Of a stretch of DNA of 64,000 nt, positions 28,206-36,950 are shown one piece after another. Source of the DNA: Clostridiales bacterium (GTDB lineage: Bacteria; Bacillota; Clostridia; Monoglobales; Monoglobaceae); contig JAHZIG010000011.1 in the NCBI GenBank assembly GCA_019419865.1, positions 1-64,000 of the forward strand, written 5' to 3'. The stretch's first letter is position 1; every line of letters begins with the position of its first letter. The notes under the pieces were generated by a model. The model was not told the origin of the DNA. It did not search any database and was given only the letters and a program-made list of their open reading frames with translations. Position numbers and translations under genes: made by a program.

Positions 28206-29453
28206 ATGATCGATTCGGGAAACACTGGTTTCGTGCTTATCTGCGCGGCTCTGGTATTCTTTATGACGCCGGGCTTAGCGTTATTCTACGGCGGCCTGGT
28301 AAGAAGGAAAAATGTTGTTAATACCATGATGTCTTCGGTATTCCTTATCGGCGTGTCAATGGTATTATGGGTTTTGTTTGGTTATTCACTTTCGTTCAGC
28401 GGCAATGTCGGAGGTATTATAGGAAACCTCGACTGGTTTGGTTTAAACGGCGTTGGAATGGAACCGGGACCGTATTCCGATACAATTCCGAATCTGTGCT
28501 TTGCGGCGTTCCAGATGATGTTCGCGATCATAACCCCGGCGCTTATCACCGGTGCGACGGCGGGCAGAATGAAGTTTAAAGCGCAGTTTATCTTTATGAT
28601 ACTCTGGTCGTTTATAGTATACTACCCGATGGCTCACATGGTCTGGGGTACGGACGGTTTCCTCGGCACGGGATTCTTACACTCGGTAGACTTCGCAGGC
28701 GGTAACGTCGTACATATCAGCTCCGGCGTGAGCGCTCTGGTTCTTTGTATAATCCTTGGCAAGAGAAAGGGTTACGAGACCCAGTCGTACAGAACGCATA
28801 ACGTTCCTATGGTAGCGTTCGGCGCGTGCGTGCTCCTGTTCGGATGGTTCGGATTTAACGCGGGCAGCGCTCTTGCGGCGGACGGTCTTGCGGCTCACGC
28901 GTTCATGACCACGGCGGCGTCCTGCGCGGCGGCTATAGTAACTTGGATGCTCATAGACGTTATAAAGACGGGAAAGCCCACCCTTATAGGCGCGTCTACC
29001 GGTATGGTAGCGGGTCTGGTCGCAATAACGCCGGGCGCGGGTTTCGTACCTGTTTGGTCGGCCGTTATAATCGGTATCGTGGTAGCTCCGCTCTGCTATT
29101 TCATGATCTCGTTCGCTAAGAAGAAGTTCGGCTACGACGACGCTCTCGACGCGTTCGGCTGTCATGGTATAGGCGGTATCTGGGGCGGTATCGCGACAGG
29201 CTTGTTCGGTCTCAGCTCGATCAACAGCGCCGCGGAGTGGAACGGACTGTTCTTTGGAGACGTTCATCTGTTCCTGGCTCAGCTCGCGAGTATCGTCATC
29301 ACTATTGCGGTAGCGGTCGTTGGAACCTTGATCTGCGTTGGTATAACGAGAATATTCACAACTCTCCGCGTTACGCCGAGAGAAGAACAGATCGGCTTGG
29401 ACGCTTCGGAGCACAACGAGAGCGCGTATCCGTCGTTCAACGGTTTGGATTAA
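28206..29453 (+). CDS. amt: Ammonium transporter
   Basis: A 415-residue Amt/MEP channel for ammonium uptake with about 11 transmembrane helices. It starts directly in helix 1 (NTGFVLICAALVFFMTPGLALFYGG, here shown in part: FFMTPGLALFYGG). The family signatures DFAGGNVVHISSGVSALV and the two pore histidines are in place (first His in VVHISS, second in the FGCHGIGG segment). GGAGGAG precedes the ATG. The PII gene follows 24 bases later, the usual amt-glnK pairing, so PII is likely to gate this channel. Confidence 0.97.
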   Translation: MIDSGNTGFVLICAALVFFMTPGLALFYGGLVRRKNVVNTMMSSVFLIGVSMVLWVLFGYSLSFSGNVGGIIGNLDWFGLNGVGMEPGPYSDTIPNLCFAAFQMMFAIITPALITGATAGRMKFKAQFIFMILWSFIVYYPMAHMVWGTDGFLGTGFLHSVDFAGGNVVHISSGVSALVLCIILGKRKGYETQSYRTHNVPMVAFGACVLLFGWFGFNAGSALAADGLAAHAFMTTAASCAAAIVTWMLIDVIKTGKPTLIGASTGMVAGLVAITPGAGFVPVWSAVIIGIVVAPLCYFMISFAKKKFGYDDALDAFGCHGIGGIWGGIATGLFGLSSINSAAEWNGLFFGDVHLFLAQLASIVITIAVAVVGTLICVGITRIFTTLRVTPREEQIGLDASEHNESAYPSFNGLD

Positions 29454-29477
29454 TAGGAACGGGAGGTTAGATTTCAT

Positions 29478-29834
29478 ATGATCAAAATAGAAGCAATAGT
29501 TAGAGAAGAGAGTATGGAAGACGTTAAGCAGGCGCTTCAAGACATCAACGTGCACGGTATAACCGTATACCAGGTCATGGGCTGCGGTACGCAGAAAGGC
29601 TATACCGAGTATGTAAGAGGTCAGAAGGTCGATATCAATATGCTTCCTAAAATAAAATTCGAGATAGTCGTCTCGTCAGAGGAATGGGAAAAGAAGACGA
29701 TCGACGCTATACAAAAGGCCGCGTATTCGGGCGCGCCGGGAGACGGTAAGATATTCTCATACGAGCTTAAGAGCGCTATGAGGATCAGAACCAAGGAGAC
29801 CGGCTACGACGCGATCCAACCGCGCGACGAATAA
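29478..29834 (+). CDS. glnB: Nitrogen regulatory protein PII
   Basis: A 118-residue PII signal protein that senses ATP/ADP and 2-oxoglutarate. It starts MIKIEAIVREESMEDVKQAL, has the T-loop between GTQKGYTEYVRG and LPKIKFEIV, and the GDGKIF loop near residue 87. Aligned with Escherichia coli GlnB, position 51 is Val, not the uridylylated Tyr, so control by uridylylation at that site is excluded. It shares a transcript with amt and ends at a strong terminator. Confidence 0.95.
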   Translation: MIKIEAIVREESMEDVKQALQDINVHGITVYQVMGCGTQKGYTEYVRGQKVDINMLPKIKFEIVVSSEEWEKKTIDAIQKAAYSGAPGDGKIFSYELKSAMRIRTKETGYDAIQPRDE

Positions 29835-29874
29835 ATAAGCCTAAACAGTTTTAACTGCCCAAATATATTGCATT

Positions 29875-29908
29875 GGAGAGGGCCTGCGCAGGTCCTCTCC
29901 TCCTTTTT
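29875..29908 (+). terminator. Intrinsic terminator of amt-glnB
   Basis: Long stem from GGAGAGGGCCTGC (29875-29887) against GCAGGTCCTCTCC (29888-29900), followed by TCCTTTTTAT. Confidence 0.9.
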
Positions 29909-30039
29909 ATTCTGTACGCGGTCGCCGGATACCGGACGCGCGGGCGCGTTTCGTCTAAGAAATTGATATTTTCCACAAAGATCGCGCGCTTGTTTCTCAA
30001 ACCTTTCATTAATGTCATTAATTGATATGGTTAAACATC

Positions 30040-30127
30040 TTGATAATTTATTATTTTTTTGAGTATAATAATATTAACAGAACCCGACGCGCATACTGGC
30101 GATGCGGACCGCGTCGGGTCGTTTTAT
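30040..30127 (+). ncRNA. Minimal promoter-terminator unit ahead of serC
   Basis: TTGATA (30040-30045), 18 bases, TATAAT (30064-30069), then a hairpin ACCCGACGCG (30082-30091) / CGCGTCGGGT (30110-30119) with CGTTTTATTT. The predicted RNA is only about 50 nt and nearly all hairpin. serC has its own promoter downstream, so this is not its attenuator. A 22-base element (29961-29982) upstream of it is repeated at 30146-30167 upstream of the serC promoter, with TCCACAAAGAT and TTCACAAAGAT as its core. Confidence 0.4.
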
Positions 30128-30203
30128 TTGTCCGAAAGTCGGCGTAATTGATATTTTTCACAAAGATTGTGCATTTTTTAACGATATAATTGTTAATAAA
30201 ATA

Positions 30204-30232
30204 TTGACGATTTTAGATTTAAGGTATATAAT
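30204..30232 (+). promoter_or_regulatory. serC promoter
   Basis: TTGACG (30204-30209), 17 bases, TATAAT (30227-30232). The leader to serC is about 280 bases; it has no T-box signature (no GGGTGG-ACCGCG element) and no known riboswitch that I can see. Confidence 0.7.
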
Positions 30233-30517
30233 AAATAAGATGTTGAATAAATTTTATTTAAAATGAATGAGTTTTTTATTCAATACGGCTGTTTTTAAGT
30301 ATCATCCCCGTTTAAATATATATAAAGGGCGTACTTTTAAGAAGAATTAAGCTTTATTCCCGGGCGGCGGAGCGCCGATCGTCGGCTAAAGCGCGGTTCG
30401 TTTATTGAAAATCGCGGCCGTATGGCGTCCGTAAGCGTCGTATATATGCGGCTTAGGACGTTAAATAAAATATGAATATTATAAATTTAAGTATATAAAC
30501 ATTTGGAGGTATTAGAA

Positions 30518-31597
30518 ATGAGCAGAGTGTACAACTTTTCGGCCGGACCGTCGATGCTTCCGGTAGAAGTACTCGAAAGAGCGCAGAAGGAGATGCTGGA
30601 GTACGGCGACAGCGGTCAGTCGGTAATGGAGATGAGCCACAGAAGCGCGGAATATAAAGAGATAATCGACAAAGCCGAGGCGACTCTCCGCGAGATCATG
30701 AATATTCCCGATAACTATAAGGTAATGTTCCTTCAGGGCGGCGCGTCTACGCAGTTCGCTATGGTTCCTATGAATCTCGGAAACAAGACCAAGACCGCCG
30801 ACTATATCACCACGGGTCAATGGGCTAAGAAGGCGCTTGCCGAGGCTAAGCATTTTGTTACGGCTAACGAGATAGCTTCAAGCGCGGATAAGACGTTCAG
30901 CTATATCCCCGAGGTGGATAAGAGCATGCTGACGCCCGGCGCGGACTATGTACATATCACATACAACAACACCATATACGGCACGCACTATAACACCATG
31001 CCCGACTTCGGCGACGCGGTAGTAGTCGCTGATATGTCGTCGAGCATCCTCTCCGAGGAAGTGGATATAGACAAATTCGGTCTGATCTACGCGGGCGCGC
31101 AGAAGAACATGGGTCCCGCGGGCGTCACGGTCGTTATAATGAGAGACGACCTCATAGGCGACGCTATGGACATAACACCGACCATGCTGAAATACGACAC
31201 CCATTCCGAGAACGGCTCGATGTATAACACCCCGCCGACGTACGGCATATATATCTGCGGCCTCGTATACGAGTGGATAAAGGATATGGGCGGCGTGAAG
31301 GTAATGCACGAGAAGAACGTTAAGAAGGCGGAGATTTTATACGACTTCCTCGACAATTCGAAGATGTTTAAAGGCACGGTAGTTCCCAAGGACAGATCTC
31401 TGATGAACGTGCCGTTCGTGACCGATTCGGACGATCTCAACGCTAAGTTTATAAAAGAAGCTAAGGCGGCCGGTTTTGTTAACCTCAAGGGTCACAGAAC
31501 GGTCGGCGGTATGCGCGCGAGCATCTATAACGCTATGCCGTACGAGGGCGTTAAGGCCTTAGTCGACTTTATGGCTAAGTTCGAGAAAGAAAACTAA
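30518..31597 (+). CDS. serC: Phosphoserine aminotransferase
   Basis: The PLP enzyme that makes 3-phosphoserine from 3-phosphohydroxypyruvate and glutamate. 359 residues, starting MSRVYNFSAGPSMLP, with the PLP lysine in YAGAQKNMGPAG (near 190) and the C-terminal GHRTVGGMRASIYNAMP. The frame is open five codons further upstream to a TTG at 30503, but GGAGG (30505-30509) lies eight bases before the ATG at 30518. serA follows 39 bases downstream. Confidence 0.97.
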   Translation: MSRVYNFSAGPSMLPVEVLERAQKEMLEYGDSGQSVMEMSHRSAEYKEIIDKAEATLREIMNIPDNYKVMFLQGGASTQFAMVPMNLGNKTKTADYITTGQWAKKALAEAKHFVTANEIASSADKTFSYIPEVDKSMLTPGADYVHITYNNTIYGTHYNTMPDFGDAVVVADMSSSILSEEVDIDKFGLIYAGAQKNMGPAGVTVVIMRDDLIGDAMDITPTMLKYDTHSENGSMYNTPPTYGIYICGLVYEWIKDMGGVKVMHEKNVKKAEILYDFLDNSKMFKGTVVPKDRSLMNVPFVTDSDDLNAKFIKEAKAAGFVNLKGHRTVGGMRASIYNAMPYEGVKALVDFMAKFEKEN

Positions 31598-31636
31598 TAT
31601 AAGCGCCGACAGGTTTTATGAAAGAAGGTAATTTTA

Positions 31637-32800
31637 ATGTATAATATATTGACGCTCAATAAGATATCCAAGGTGGGTCTTGGAAAGTTAGGAAATAAAT
31701 ATAACGTCTCGGACGAATGTTCCAACCCGGACGGAATAATACTGAGAAGCTATAAGATGCACGACATGGAACTTCCCGAATCGCTCAGAGCGGTGGCGAG
31801 AGCCGGCGCGGGAGTAAACAATATACCTATCGACAAGTGCAGCGAAAAGGGTATCGTAGTGTTCAACACCCCGGGCGCGAACGCTAACGCGGTAAAGGAG
31901 CTGGTTATCTGCGCGCTGCTGTTGTCTTCAAGAAAGATAGTTCAGGGAATAGAATGGGCTAAGACCTTGATCGGCGAGGGCGACAACGTAGGTTCGCTGA
32001 TCGAGAAGGGTAAGTCGAATTTCGTCGGTCCCGAGATAGAGGGCAAGACGCTCGGCGTCGTGGGCTTGGGCGCTATCGGCGTTAAGGTCGCGAACGCGGC
32101 GCACCATCTCGGTATGAACGTGGTCGGTTTCGATCCGTTCCTGTCGGTCGACGCGGCGTGGAACCTCACGAGATTCGCCGAGAGAGCGAACAGCCTCGAC
32201 GAATTGTTGACCAAAGCGGACTACGTGACCATACACGTTCCGGCTACTCCGTCGACTAAGGGTATGTTCGATTCGGAAGCCTTCGCTAAGATGAAGAAGG
32301 GCGCGAGACTGATCAATTTCTCGAGGGATTCGCTGGTAGACGAGGCGGACGTTCAGGCGGCGCTCGAGAGCGGCGACCTCAGCGCGTACGTTACCGATTT
32401 CGCGAGCGAGGCTCTGCTTAAGAACGATAAGGTAATTTGCATGCCTCACTTGGGCGCTTCGACTCCCGAGAGCGAGGAGAACTGCGCGGTCATGGCGGCG
32501 GAGGAGATTAGCGATTTCCTGGAAAACGGAAATATCAAGAACAGCGTCAACTTCCCGAACTGCGACATGGGCGCTCTTGGCGCGGGGAGCAGAATAACGA
32601 TAATGCATAAGAACGTTCCCAATATGATAAACGCTATTACCGACGCGATCGCTAAAAAGGGCATGAACATCGAGCATATGCTCAATAAGAGCAAGGGCGA
32701 TTACGCGTACACGATTTTGGATATCGCGACCAAGATAGACCCGGCGTTCGGCGGCGAGCTTGAAAAGGCCGAAAACGTGATCAAGGTAACGATCCTTTAA
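31637..32800 (+). CDS. serA: D-3-phosphoglycerate dehydrogenase
   Basis: Oxidises 3-phosphoglycerate, the first step of serine synthesis. 387 residues: substrate domain, a Rossmann domain with VGLGAIGVKVA (near 140), the catalytic Arg in NFSRDSLVDE, Glu in the DFASEALL region and His in CMPHLGASTPE, then a C-terminal ACT domain (about 315-387) that may bind serine. It is the short form without the extra allosteric substrate-binding domain. It follows serC in one operon and ends just before rnpB. Confidence 0.95.
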   Translation: MYNILTLNKISKVGLGKLGNKYNVSDECSNPDGIILRSYKMHDMELPESLRAVARAGAGVNNIPIDKCSEKGIVVFNTPGANANAVKELVICALLLSSRKIVQGIEWAKTLIGEGDNVGSLIEKGKSNFVGPEIEGKTLGVVGLGAIGVKVANAAHHLGMNVVGFDPFLSVDAAWNLTRFAERANSLDELLTKADYVTIHVPATPSTKGMFDSEAFAKMKKGARLINFSRDSLVDEADVQAALESGDLSAYVTDFASEALLKNDKVICMPHLGASTPESEENCAVMAAEEISDFLENGNIKNSVNFPNCDMGALGAGSRITIMHKNVPNMINAITDAIAKKGMNIEHMLNKSKGDYAYTILDIATKIDPAFGGELEKAENVIKVTIL

Positions 32801-32908
32801 TTTATTAGGTATTTTAACGCTTCGTATCAAGATACAGGATATGCGCGGGAGCGTGGTCTTCCGCGACCTGATCGCGATACGGAGCGAATATAGAAGATAA
32901 TCGAATAT

Positions 32909-33253
32909 GGAGCGTGGTAGATGGTTGCGCGCGTCCGTTTTGGGCGCGTGAGGAAAGTCCGAGCTCCGCAGGGCAGGGTGCAAGCTAACGGCTTGTGGAG
33001 GCGACTCTAAGGAAAGTGCAACAGAAAGATACCGCCGCGGGATCTGTCCCGCGGTAAGGGTGAAAAGGCGAGGTAAGAGCTCACCCGCCTCTATGGAGAC
33101 ATAGGGGCGCTGTAAACCCCACCCGGAGCAACGCCTGACCGGGAGATTAAGCTTGCCCGGCGTCTCCCAAGATTGGCGGCTGGAGGCGCGCGGCGACGCG
33201 CGTCCAAGATAGATGACCATCCTAATGACAGAACTCGGCTTATTCCACGCTCC
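32909..33253 (+). ncRNA. rnpB: RNase P RNA (type A)
   Basis: The catalytic RNA of RNase P, about 345 nt. P1 is formed by GGAGCGTGG (32909-32917) and CCACGCTCC (33245-33253). The conserved core GAGGAAAGTCCGAGCTCC with GCAGGGCAGGGTGC follows near 32950, and ACAGAACTCGGCTTATTC closes it near 33229. The P12-type hairpin with CCGCGGGATCTGTCCCGCGG is visible. Repeat R4 begins two bases after its end. Confidence 0.95.
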
Positions 33254-33254
33254 G

Positions 33255-33436
33255 AACGTAGATGTTAGGGATTAGGGATTAGGAAGTAGGCGGTAAAATG
33301 AGCCGCTGTAACGCCTGGCGCTTGCGTCTGCGGAATGAAATACGTTGTTTTTCTAAACGGCTTCAGAGGCCGTTTTTTGTTTACAGAAACGTTTTCACAC
33401 CCTATTCGCTATTCGCTAATCCCTAATCCCTACGTT
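33255..33436 (-). repeat. Heptad-ended interspersed repeat R4
   Basis: Begins AACGTAGATGTTAGGGATTAG in the plus direction and ends with GCTAATCCCTAATCCCTACGTT in shortened form. The centre (TACGTTGTTTTTCTAAACGG) shows it is in the reverse orientation. It lies between rnpB and a small toxin-like gene. Confidence 0.8.
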
Positions 33437-33476
33437 GCGTCGGTTGTTCCGACACCTACCGAAAGGGGGTGTTGAT

Positions 33477-33539
33477 ATGTGTGATATTGAAATAATATTA
33501 GTTTTGATATTGTTGATCATTATTTACATAAAGAAATAA
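33477..33539 (+). CDS. Small hydrophobic peptide, probable type I toxin (TA1)
   Basis: A 20-codon frame encoding MCDIEIILVLILLIIIYIKK: a short acidic head, one membrane helix and a basic KK end, the usual design of type I toxins. AAAGGGGGTG lies seven bases before the ATG, and a GTCGG/CCGAC hairpin (33439-33453) sits just upstream, as in the cassette at 59.7 kb. A terminator GGGATGAC/GTCATTCCC-TTTTG (33589-33613) ends the mRNA. An antisense promoter faces it from 33650. No promoter is visible upstream because repeat R4 lies there. The family is not recognised. Confidence 0.6.
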   Translation: MCDIEIILVLILLIIIYIKK

Positions 33540-33615
33540 CCGCCACGTTAGCGCCGTGACGGTTAATCTAACAAATTATAACCTTTGCGGGATGACTTCT
33601 GTCATTCCCTTTTGT
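33530..33615 (-). ncRNA. Antisense RNA opposite the TA1 peptide
   Basis: On the minus strand TTGACG (33645-33650), 17 bases, TATAAT (33622-33627) should start an RNA near 33615. It would run into the toxin mRNA 3' end and stop at the hairpin 33538-33547 / 33555-33564 followed by ATTTCTTTATG. It would be about 85 nt and complementary to the last toxin codons and the 3' region, like RatA opposite txpA. The promoter is seen directly; the antitoxin role is inferred. Confidence 0.6.
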
Positions 33616-33707
33616 ACTATTATTATAACACTTAAATCGTTAGGCGTCAAGAGGTGATTTGGTGACGGCTGAGAATTCGCAAACAAGAGCCTAAAATAAA
33701 TATTGTC

Positions 33708-33822
33708 TGCGGAAGAAACACTCTGTTTTCCCATTACGCCACAGTCGCCGTTTCCGCGCCGCAACAGCGTTTTCACACCCTAATCCCTAATTACTAATCC
33801 CTAATCTCTACGTTGCTACGTT
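33708..33822 (-). repeat. Partial heptad-ended repeat R5
   Basis: Right half of the family in reverse orientation, from CTGCGGAAGAAACACTCTG to the heptads CTAATCCCTAATCTCTACGTT (shown in part: CTAATCTCTACGTT), with the last CTACGTTG doubled. The final CTA (33816-33818) is the stop codon TAG of the leftward pectate lyase gene. Confidence 0.65.
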
Positions 33823-36602
33823 GCAGGTACGATCAGCGGTTTTATATTGTCCTCCGAATCCCAGATAAACACTTTTACGGTCTCGTTGTCCGCGGCGCCT
33901 CTGTCGATTACGTATACGACTTCGGAGCCGGTCGCAGTTTCGTGAGATATGGTTCTGGTTCGGACGTCGGTCAGCGTTCCGTTCTCGCCGTAGTAGGCTA
34001 TTATGATCGCGTCGTCGTCCGCCGCGTCCATGTTCTTGATTACGGTAAAGGTCGTCTCGGTATCGGTCGCCGAAAGCCCGCTTATCGTATACGGCTCCTG
34101 CGGCGCGGTATATCTCTCAAACTTAGCCGCGCAGAATCTCGCTTTTGAGCCGTCGAGATAGAAGTAGTAAGTCTTTCCGGCCTCAAGCTCGACCTGACAC
34201 TGGATAGGCACGCTTGAACCTACGCATTCCTGTACGTATATATTCTCGGTAGTCGGATCCGCCGCGCCCTCCGGAACAACGTAGAACGTCTTAGTGTTCG
34301 ATACGGAATATGCGTATAACGTAAACACGCCGTTCTCGGGAGCGGTATACTTGAGCGCGGTACCGACGGCCGTTCCGGACTCGGCGTTCCAACCGCCGTT
34401 GATATTCTCTCCGTCCTTGCGGGTCACCGCGTAGTCGTAGACCGAACCGTCCGGGAAAGTGACTTCGTTGCTGAGCGATCTGTCGAATGAGATCACGTTA
34501 GACAGTCCGGGCATAAGCTCGGTCCCCGCCGGTTGGTTTAAGTTGCCGGAATTAGCCGTCCAGCTTGACACCGTTTCCAAACCGGATACGTATTTCTCAA
34601 ACTTAGCCGCGCAGAATCTCGCTTTTGAGCCGTCGAGATAGAAGTAGTAAGTCTTTCCGGCCTCAAGCTCGACCTGACACTGGATAGGCACGCTTGAACC
34701 TACGCATTCCTGTACGTATATATTCTCGGTAGTCGGATCCGCCGCGCCCTCCGGAACAACGTAGAACGTCTTAGTGTTCGATACGGAATATGCGTATAAC
34801 GTAAACACGCCGTTCTCGGGAGCGGTATACTTGAGCGCGGTACCGACGGCCGTTCCGGACTCGGCGTTCCAACCGCCGTTGATATTCTCTCCGTCCTTGC
34901 GGGTCACCGCGTAGTCGTAGACCGAACCGTCCGGGAAAGTGACTTCGTTGCTGAGCGATCTGTCGAATGAGATCACGTTATACAGTCCGGGCATAAGCTC
35001 GGTCCCCGCCGGTTGGTTTAAGTTGCCGGAATCAGCCGTCCAGCTCGAGACAAGCTCGGTCGAAGGCTCCGGAGTCGCGTCCGGGTCGGGGGTTACGTCC
35101 GGATCCGTACTCGGGTCGTAGTCGGGAACGTTGGGATCGTAATCGGTATTTCTCACATACGAGCCGTCGGCTAAAGCGTTGGCGTATTCCTCGATGTAGA
35201 GGTAGCCGCTCGCCGCGGTATCCAGCGCGTCCGTCTTATCAAATTTATCTAATCCGTTTTTGTCTTCCCACTCGTTCGGAATACCGTCGTTGTCGCTGTC
35301 CTTAGCCTTTACTCCGGTAAGTTCGGGATAGCCGCCGACGTCGCTCGGCGAGTCTATCAGACCTTTATTGCCGTAAGTCGACGTGCGGCCTCTTACTTCT
35401 TCAATTATCCTCGTATCGACTTCGTCGCGTACTATGCTGGCTCCCGCGTCCGCGAGTACCGATTCATACGCTTCCTGAGCGGTCTCGGTCTCTACCGGGT
35501 AGTCGTCCGCGTATCTGAAGTGTACGGTCTTCGCGTCTTCGGTAAGATTTGAATCTGTCCATATATTATAGTTTTTGGTATTTTCATCCTTGTCCACGCC
35601 CTTGGCGTTGTCGTTTGTGACGGTGGAGCTTCCGTCTACGTAGTTGCCGCTGACGTACAGATCGGTAGACCAATCGTAGTATATGCCGTTTCCGGACGAG
35701 GAGAGCTGGAATATCCTCGATCTAACGTTCGAGTTGGTGGCCGGACCGTATTTGTAGTAACAGTTCACTATGTTTACGGGAGCGCCGTTCTGGCCGCCGT
35801 ACGCGGAGTTGCCGCCCCAGTTATAGATAACGTTGTTCCTAAGATCGGTGAGGTCGAGCTGTTTAGTGTAATCCGACGCGTCGAGATCGCCCATATCAAT
35901 CCTGGGATTTCGGCTGTCGTGATGCGCTAAAAGGTTGTGATGGAAGCTTGCGTTTACTCCGCCCCAGATGCCGCCGTAGCCGTGGGAATCTTTGGCGTGA
36001 ACCGAGTTCTTAAGACTTTCTGATATTATGCACCACTGCATTGTGAAGTTGGTATTCTCATAGAATGAAGCGCATTCGTCTACCGACCAGCTCATTGTAC
36101 AGTGGTCGATTATTACGTTGTTTATCCCTCTTCCGCCGAGAGTGTCGTCTTCGACGGATTTAGCGTCCCCCATCCTGAATCTGAGATAGCGGAGTATCAC
36201 ATTGTCGCCGTATATACCGACCGTGTTGTCCTTGATGCATATACCGTCGCCGGGCGCGGTCTGGCCGAGTATCGTCAAGTTGTCGCCGATAATGCTGAGC
36301 GCGTTTACAAGTTCGATGTTGCCGGCCACGTCGAAGACGATTATCCTGTTGGATTCGGACACCGCGTCCCTCAGCGTGCCCCGGCTCCCGTCGTCGGTCA
36401 GCTTTGTGACGTGATAGACCTCCGTCTCCTCGGCGCCTCTCGCGCCGGTCGTCCACATTCCGCCGCCCTCGGCGCCCGGAAACGCGGCGAGTTTTACGTT
36501 CTCGTCTATCGCGGCCGCGGGAACCGCCGGAGAACATACGGTCGATAGGATCGTGCACAGCGCGAGAATCAACGCGAGTTTACCGAAAATTTTCCTCTTC
36601 AT
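33816..36602 (-). CDS. Secreted pectate lyase (PL1-like) with duplicated C-terminal domain
   Basis: A 928-residue extracellular protein that should cleave polygalacturonate by beta-elimination. Signal peptide 1-31. The beta-helix occupies about 38-440, with AAFPGAEGGG, DHCTMSWSVDECASFY, HHNLLAHHDSRNPRID (catalytic Arg region) and a calcium-binding style of Asp. Next comes DSDNDGIPNEWED (near 455), a calcium loop, then a Pro/Asp/Thr linker. Two copies of a beta-sandwich domain (about 520-670 and 680-830) follow, differing at only two of 450 bases; they are probably carbohydrate-binding. The last domain (about 835-928) is unassigned. There is no SLH anchor. The stop codon is inside repeat R5. 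Confidence 0.9.
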   Translation of the reverse strand: MKRKIFGKLALILALCTILSTVCSPAVPAAAIDENVKLAAFPGAEGGGMWTTGARGAEETEVYHVTKLTDDGSRGTLRDAVSESNRIIVFDVAGNIELVNALSIIGDNLTILGQTAPGDGICIKDNTVGIYGDNVILRYLRFRMGDAKSVEDDTLGGRGINNVIIDHCTMSWSVDECASFYENTNFTMQWCIISESLKNSVHAKDSHGYGGIWGGVNASFHHNLLAHHDSRNPRIDMGDLDASDYTKQLDLTDLRNNVIYNWGGNSAYGGQNGAPVNIVNCYYKYGPATNSNVRSRIFQLSSSGNGIYYDWSTDLYVSGNYVDGSSTVTNDNAKGVDKDENTKNYNIWTDSNLTEDAKTVHFRYADDYPVETETAQEAYESVLADAGASIVRDEVDTRIIEEVRGRTSTYGNKGLIDSPSDVGGYPELTGVKAKDSDNDGIPNEWEDKNGLDKFDKTDALDTAASGYLYIEEYANALADGSYVRNTDYDPNVPDYDPSTDPDVTPDPDATPEPSTELVSSWTADSGNLNQPAGTELMPGLYNVISFDRSLSNEVTFPDGSVYDYAVTRKDGENINGGWNAESGTAVGTALKYTAPENGVFTLYAYSVSNTKTFYVVPEGAADPTTENIYVQECVGSSVPIQCQVELEAGKTYYFYLDGSKARFCAAKFEKYVSGLETVSSWTANSGNLNQPAGTELMPGLSNVISFDRSLSNEVTFPDGSVYDYAVTRKDGENINGGWNAESGTAVGTALKYTAPENGVFTLYAYSVSNTKTFYVVPEGAADPTTENIYVQECVGSSVPIQCQVELEAGKTYYFYLDGSKARFCAAKFERYTAPQEPYTISGLSATDTETTFTVIKNMDAADDDAIIIAYYGENGTLTDVRTRTISHETATGSEVVYVIDRGAADNETVKVFIWDSEDNIKPLIVPAT
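34116..35045 (-). repeat. Tandem duplication inside the pectate lyase gene
   Basis: Two 450-base copies (34116-34565 and 34596-35045) with a period of 480 bases. I see two mismatches (at 34501/34981 and near 34553/35033). Each encodes one ~150-residue domain. Confidence 0.95.
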
Positions 36603-36687
36603 AAACTTTCCCTCTTCCTTGTAGTTTTAAATATATTAACTTTATTTATTTTTTGATTATAAATTTTGTAGTATTTATACATATTTT

Positions 36688-36716
36688 ATTTTATAGCATA
36701 GCTCATGTTTAGTCAA
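36688..36716 (-). promoter_or_regulatory. Promoter of the pectate lyase gene
   Basis: On the minus strand TTGACT (36711-36716), 17 bases, TAAAAT (36688-36693). The rest of 36603-36950 is AT-rich, and I see nothing else in it. Confidence 0.55.
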
Positions 36717-36950
36717 TTGTATTAAGAATAACAAGAAAAAAATCTAAATTTATCTCAATATATCTGTAGTTAAAATTTGGGAATAAATACGGATCGATAA
36801 AACGTCGGACCTCGGCGGGCGCTAAACTTTTGTATAGACGGTATTCGGCGTCAAGTATAGCGGAGCCGGTTCCGGAAAAAGGAGCGCGCGAAGATTTGCG
36901 ATTTAAGATACAAACGGCGGTCAGGCGAAAACCTAACCGCTATATTTTTA

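Noticed and set aside
30233..30517. T-box or riboswitch in the long serC leader
   Set aside because: The T-box consensus is absent and no known riboswitch core was recognised.
31928..33220. Long minus-strand frame across serA and rnpB
   Set aside because: It is opposite real genes, crosses the RNase P RNA, and has the usual composition of an antisense shadow.
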